Part shown: one piece after another, positions 43,435 through 45,252 of the stretch
How positions within the stretch are numbered: position 1 is the stretch's first letter
Layout of the letters: each line of letters begins with the position of its first letter
Origin: Klebsormidium nitens
Taxonomy: Eukaryota; Streptophyta; Klebsormidiophyceae; Klebsormidiales; Klebsormidiaceae
DNA length: 45,252 bases
Assembly (NCBI GenBank): GCA_000708835.1
Contig: DF237618.1
Coordinates: 1-45,252, forward strand
Direction of reading: 5' to 3'
The notes under the pieces: model-generated
What the model saw: the letters and a program-made list of their open reading frames with translations, nothing else
The model's database searches: none
Told to the model about the DNA's origin: nothing
Position numbers and translations under genes: made by a program

Positions 43435-45252
43435 CTGTGGACAAGGACACACGGCTTTTGGCAGGGTCTCTGTGTTTGGTCTATGTAGGTTGTATGCATA
43501 TGGTTTATCTCGGGGTCAAGATCTGGGTGAAGGATTGAGAGGATACCAAGGGCAGTGCAGAACTGAGAAAAGCGGCATAACATTGGTGACCCAAAAAAAG
43601 GACATGGAATTCCAACATAGATCAGGGATAAGTCCGTGAATGGACATGGGGAATTGGGAGACAAAGAAAATAAAGGCTAAGGAGTATGCACTAGCCAAGA
43701 GAATACACAAAGAACACAGAATAATCTCAGAGAAAAGGAACGAGAACCTGCTGTTTCAGCCTGGCAAAACTGAGAAGGATTCCCTTCAGCAGCATCAACT
43801 CATTTGTGACAATCTCCTTGCCATGACCAGTGTTGAGAAAACACTTTGTGGAGACCTGAGTGCTCCCTCAAAACCAGCCGTGCTAATATTTGGACATAAA
43901 GCTGGCAGCTCCCTGTGCTGTGCTTATGATATACATCAGTCATTTCCAGAACGTTGGTATGCAGATTGAACATTTGTATCTGAACAAAGTTGTTCTGATG
44001 AACTGCAATGCTACAATCAGGTGGCTACATTGAGACCTTCGAGTGTTCCTTGTTTGAGCATTTGCTACTGAATGAAGCTCAACTTTTAAGCTACCATAAA
44101 GTTTCCCATGCACGTACAACAAGGGCCTGAAAGCGCGGGCAGCTTCTGCTCTTTTTCAGAGCTCAAGAAGACTGACTCAAAGTCTAGCCTGCTCGGGCAC
44201 AGAACCACCTGGCATTCTGTTGTCCATACCTTTTTACATTCTCCAGAAGCACAGGATCGAAGGAATCGTTCCACCCACAATCAAGCAAGATGGAGAAGTT
44301 GTCCACCTGCAACACAATCACACGCAATTCAGCATGAGCTTGGCAAGTGTCTAAAAGTGAATATCTTTGTGGGAAAACCAGAAACAGTGCACAATGAGGA
44401 TAACATGAAGTGCTTGATGAGAGAAAAGACTTGCAGCCTGAAGTAAAGCTCGACGAACAAAGGCACCTTGAAAAAGTCCACCACCATAAGTCATGGACTC
44501 GCCACTAACACTTGCTGACATCTGATACAGTCTGATGTGTCGTAATTTCGCACGACTGTCTCGATTTCTTAAGTGCCGAACCAATGCTCGATACAAAGAA
44601 GCTAACCCACCTGCAGCAAGTAGCACAGAGGATCTTCAGACAAAACCCCGCAGAGGGGCATGAAACGCACAGCGGTCCCCATCGCCAATGCCAATGGCGG
44701 TTTGAAACAAGAAGTTGGAGGCGAAGAATCTCACCATTGAAGTTTTCTAGTGCTCGCACCACCCATTCCGGTTGCCACGTTTTTGTCAACGGAAAACGGA
44801 AACCACTTCTAGAACCGGAGAAGGGCCTACCAAATGAAGTTCGGAGTTCAATAAACAACCAGGATCCGCCCGGACGGATCGGACGGCGTACGTTCGACAA
44901 TGGTCGTGCCGGATTTGGCAGTGACGCTAAATTGTGTTGCATGTACCGGAGAGGACTGCCACGTCACCACCCCTGCGAAAGGTCTCGAGACCTTTCGAAA
45001 CCTCGGGCGTCGAACCATCGGAACTTAGGGCTAAGCGACCGGGACCACCGGCCGAGGTCGGGCTTTAGGTATTTAGGGAGAGGGCGTCGGGCCAAATAGG
45101 CAAGTTCGAGGACCCGGTATTCCCGGACCGGGTAGCAGGAGGCAGGATGGAGGCGCACGGGGCTTAGGAAGATCCGGCCCCCTCCAGAGTAGGCCAAGGA
45201 AGGGGTGGTAACCATGGAGTCTCAAGCTAGTCTTCAGCATTTCAGCAGTGGG
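43435..45252 (-). other. Upstream of CPSF100 exon a; N-terminal exon not found
   Basis: Both strands were read for the expected N-terminal block (VTPL...NENPLxYL...LDCGW) without a match. The stretch is therefore probably intron. Open frames of 109-171 codons on either strand have no recognisable domain. Confidence 0.5.
44976..44997. repeat. Perfect 22-bp palindrome
   Basis: CGAAAGGTCTC followed directly by its complement. The nearby GATCCG-CCCGGA-CGGATC is also palindromic; the GC-rich end of the window may belong to another element. Confidence 0.9.

Noticed and set aside
44584-45099. 171-codon plus-strand frame as a gene
   Set aside because: Low-complexity, Arg-rich translation with no motif, no splice partner, and an overlapping frame of 145 codons on the other strand.
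1-45252. tRNA genes, rRNA, CRISPR arrays, bacterial operons
   Set aside because: I searched by eye for T-loop words such as GGTTCGAATCC and for regular spaced repeats and found none that hold up; the spliced genes rule out a prokaryotic reading.

Overview
The window is nuclear DNA of a eukaryote with spliced genes. It carries two recognisable genes, both on the minus strand and both cut by many GT-AG introns: a PhoD-family alkaline phosphatase with a signal peptide (1481-9488, 12 exons, 571 residues) and the plant-type 100-kDa subunit of the cleavage and polyadenylation specificity factor, CPSF100 (27329-43434, 12 exons seen, 715 residues; the N-terminal exon or exons are not visible). Exons are GC-rich and favour G/C at third positions, introns are more balanced, and the CPSF100 reads closest to the plant form. 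My best guess is a streptophyte green alga (Klebsormidium-like). The lineage is inference and the species is not proven.

Layout. 1-1480 is the 3' flank of PhoD with no gene seen. 1481-9488 is PhoD with introns of 0.37-1.0 kb. 9489-17490 is upstream and intergenic DNA holding one clean, apparently undescribed MITE (10599-10907, 17-bp perfect terminal inverted repeats, 6-bp target duplication). 17490-27300 is an intergenic array of old degenerate repeats, including a 3.1-kb/2.4-kb tandem pair (18835-21985 and 21990-24386) and short hairpins of the form TGAGC-N5-GCTCA. 27329-43434 is CPSF100, whose introns are 0.33-0.8 kb except one of 8984 bp (30368-39351) containing the same hairpins, a long inverted repeat and short tandem repeats. 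43435-45252 is probably the rest of the first visible CPSF100 intron.

The most interesting signal cuts across both genes. Many introns hold 'echoes': partial second copies of the adjoining exon end together with its splice site, 100-320 bp away. Examples lie at 3636-3707, 6449-6511, 7406-7577, 28035-28098 and 41283-41325. Where I aligned them codon by codon, several differ from the true exon mostly at synonymous positions or by whole codons, as if the copies had been under protein-level selection. Others carry stops or lost splice sites. This suggests repeated local duplication of exon-intron junctions that made alternative exon ends, many of which later decayed.

The two genes have no evident functional link. 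PhoD would release phosphate from organic esters outside the cytosol. CPSF100 is the non-catalytic partner of the CPSF73 endonuclease in pre-mRNA 3'-end formation. The other open frames in the window are short, show no family I recognise, and are mostly not listed.
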